DNA of 7,209 nucleotides from an uncultured Gilliamella sp. (GTDB lineage Bacteria > Pseudomonadota > Gammaproteobacteria > Enterobacterales > Enterobacteriaceae). Positions 7,165 to 7,209 of this stretch are shown in pieces. The notes below the pieces were generated by a model that was not told the DNA's origin, searched no databases, and saw only the letters and a program-made list of their open reading frames with translations. The DNA lies in assembly GCA_945291235.1 (NCBI GenBank), contig CALYQY010000102.1, forward strand, positions 1 through 7,209, written 5' to 3'. Within the stretch, counting starts at the first letter, position 1; each line of letters starts with the position of its first letter. The position numbers were made by a program, and so were the translations under genes.

Positions 7165-7209
7165 TGATGTTGGTAATCGATTTGGTTTGGTTTCTTTTAA
7201 ATTAATAAA

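Larger units (their letters stand above)
7047..7209. other. Intergenic region downstream of trkH, no gene seen
   Basis: These 163 AT-rich bases reach the right edge. No GC-rich hairpin followed by a T-tract is present, so I call no terminator. Two short perfect inverted repeats occur: TTTTA/TAAAA with a three-base loop at 7047-7059, directly after the trkH stop, and TCAAT/ATTGA with a three-base loop at 7096-7108. Both are too short and AT-rich for a convincing terminator. The second half carries a promoter-like pair and an FNR/CRP-like palindrome, listed separately. An ATG at 7167 opens only 12 codons without a ribosome site and is not called. Confidence 0.7.

Noticed and set aside
7167..7205. 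12-codon ORF as a leader peptide
   Set aside because: No ribosome site and no run of regulatory codons; it also starts upstream of the predicted transcription start at 7171.

Overview
The window is ordinary gammaproteobacterial chromosome, moderately AT-rich. It holds four complete genes on the + strand in one tight cluster, parE-parC-djlA-trkH. A divergent gene on the - strand, of which only the first 123 codons are present, encodes a Tat-exported molybdopterin oxidoreductase of the DmsA/YnfE type. All five proteins resemble their E. coli counterparts as I remember them, at nearly the same lengths. An AT-rich genome, an E. coli-like core proteome and an anaerobic DMSO-reductase-type enzyme fit a host-associated facultative anaerobe near Enterobacterales/Pasteurellales. 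I favour Orbaceae (Gilliamella/Frischella-like bee-gut bacteria) because I saw no exact Pasteurellaceae DNA-uptake signal by eye, but this placement is tentative.

Layout. 1-370 (-): N-terminal part of the dmsA-like gene, running off the left edge. 371-605: AT-rich divergent intergenic region with a perfect extended -10 element facing parE. 606-2495: parE. 2523-4751: parC. 4753-5589: djlA. 5601-7046: trkH. The gaps between the four genes are 27, 1 and 11 bases, with no room for terminators, so they probably form one transcription unit starting at about 581. 7047-7209: AT-rich intergenic DNA without a gene. It contains a near-consensus sigma-70 promoter with an FNR/CRP-like palindrome centred exactly at -41.5, pointing to a regulated gene just beyond the right edge.

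How the genes work together. ParE (ATPase/TOPRIM) and ParC (DNA cleavage) form topoisomerase IV, which decatenates replicated chromosomes. DjlA is an inner-membrane J-domain co-chaperone of DnaK. TrkH is the membrane subunit of the Trk potassium uptake system. No pathway joins all four; the grouping is mainly notable because these genes lie at separate loci in E. coli. I found no mobile element, CRISPR array, tRNA/rRNA, toxin-antitoxin or defence gene, and nothing that looks like a new system. The most useful unexpected signal is the promoter architecture at the right edge.
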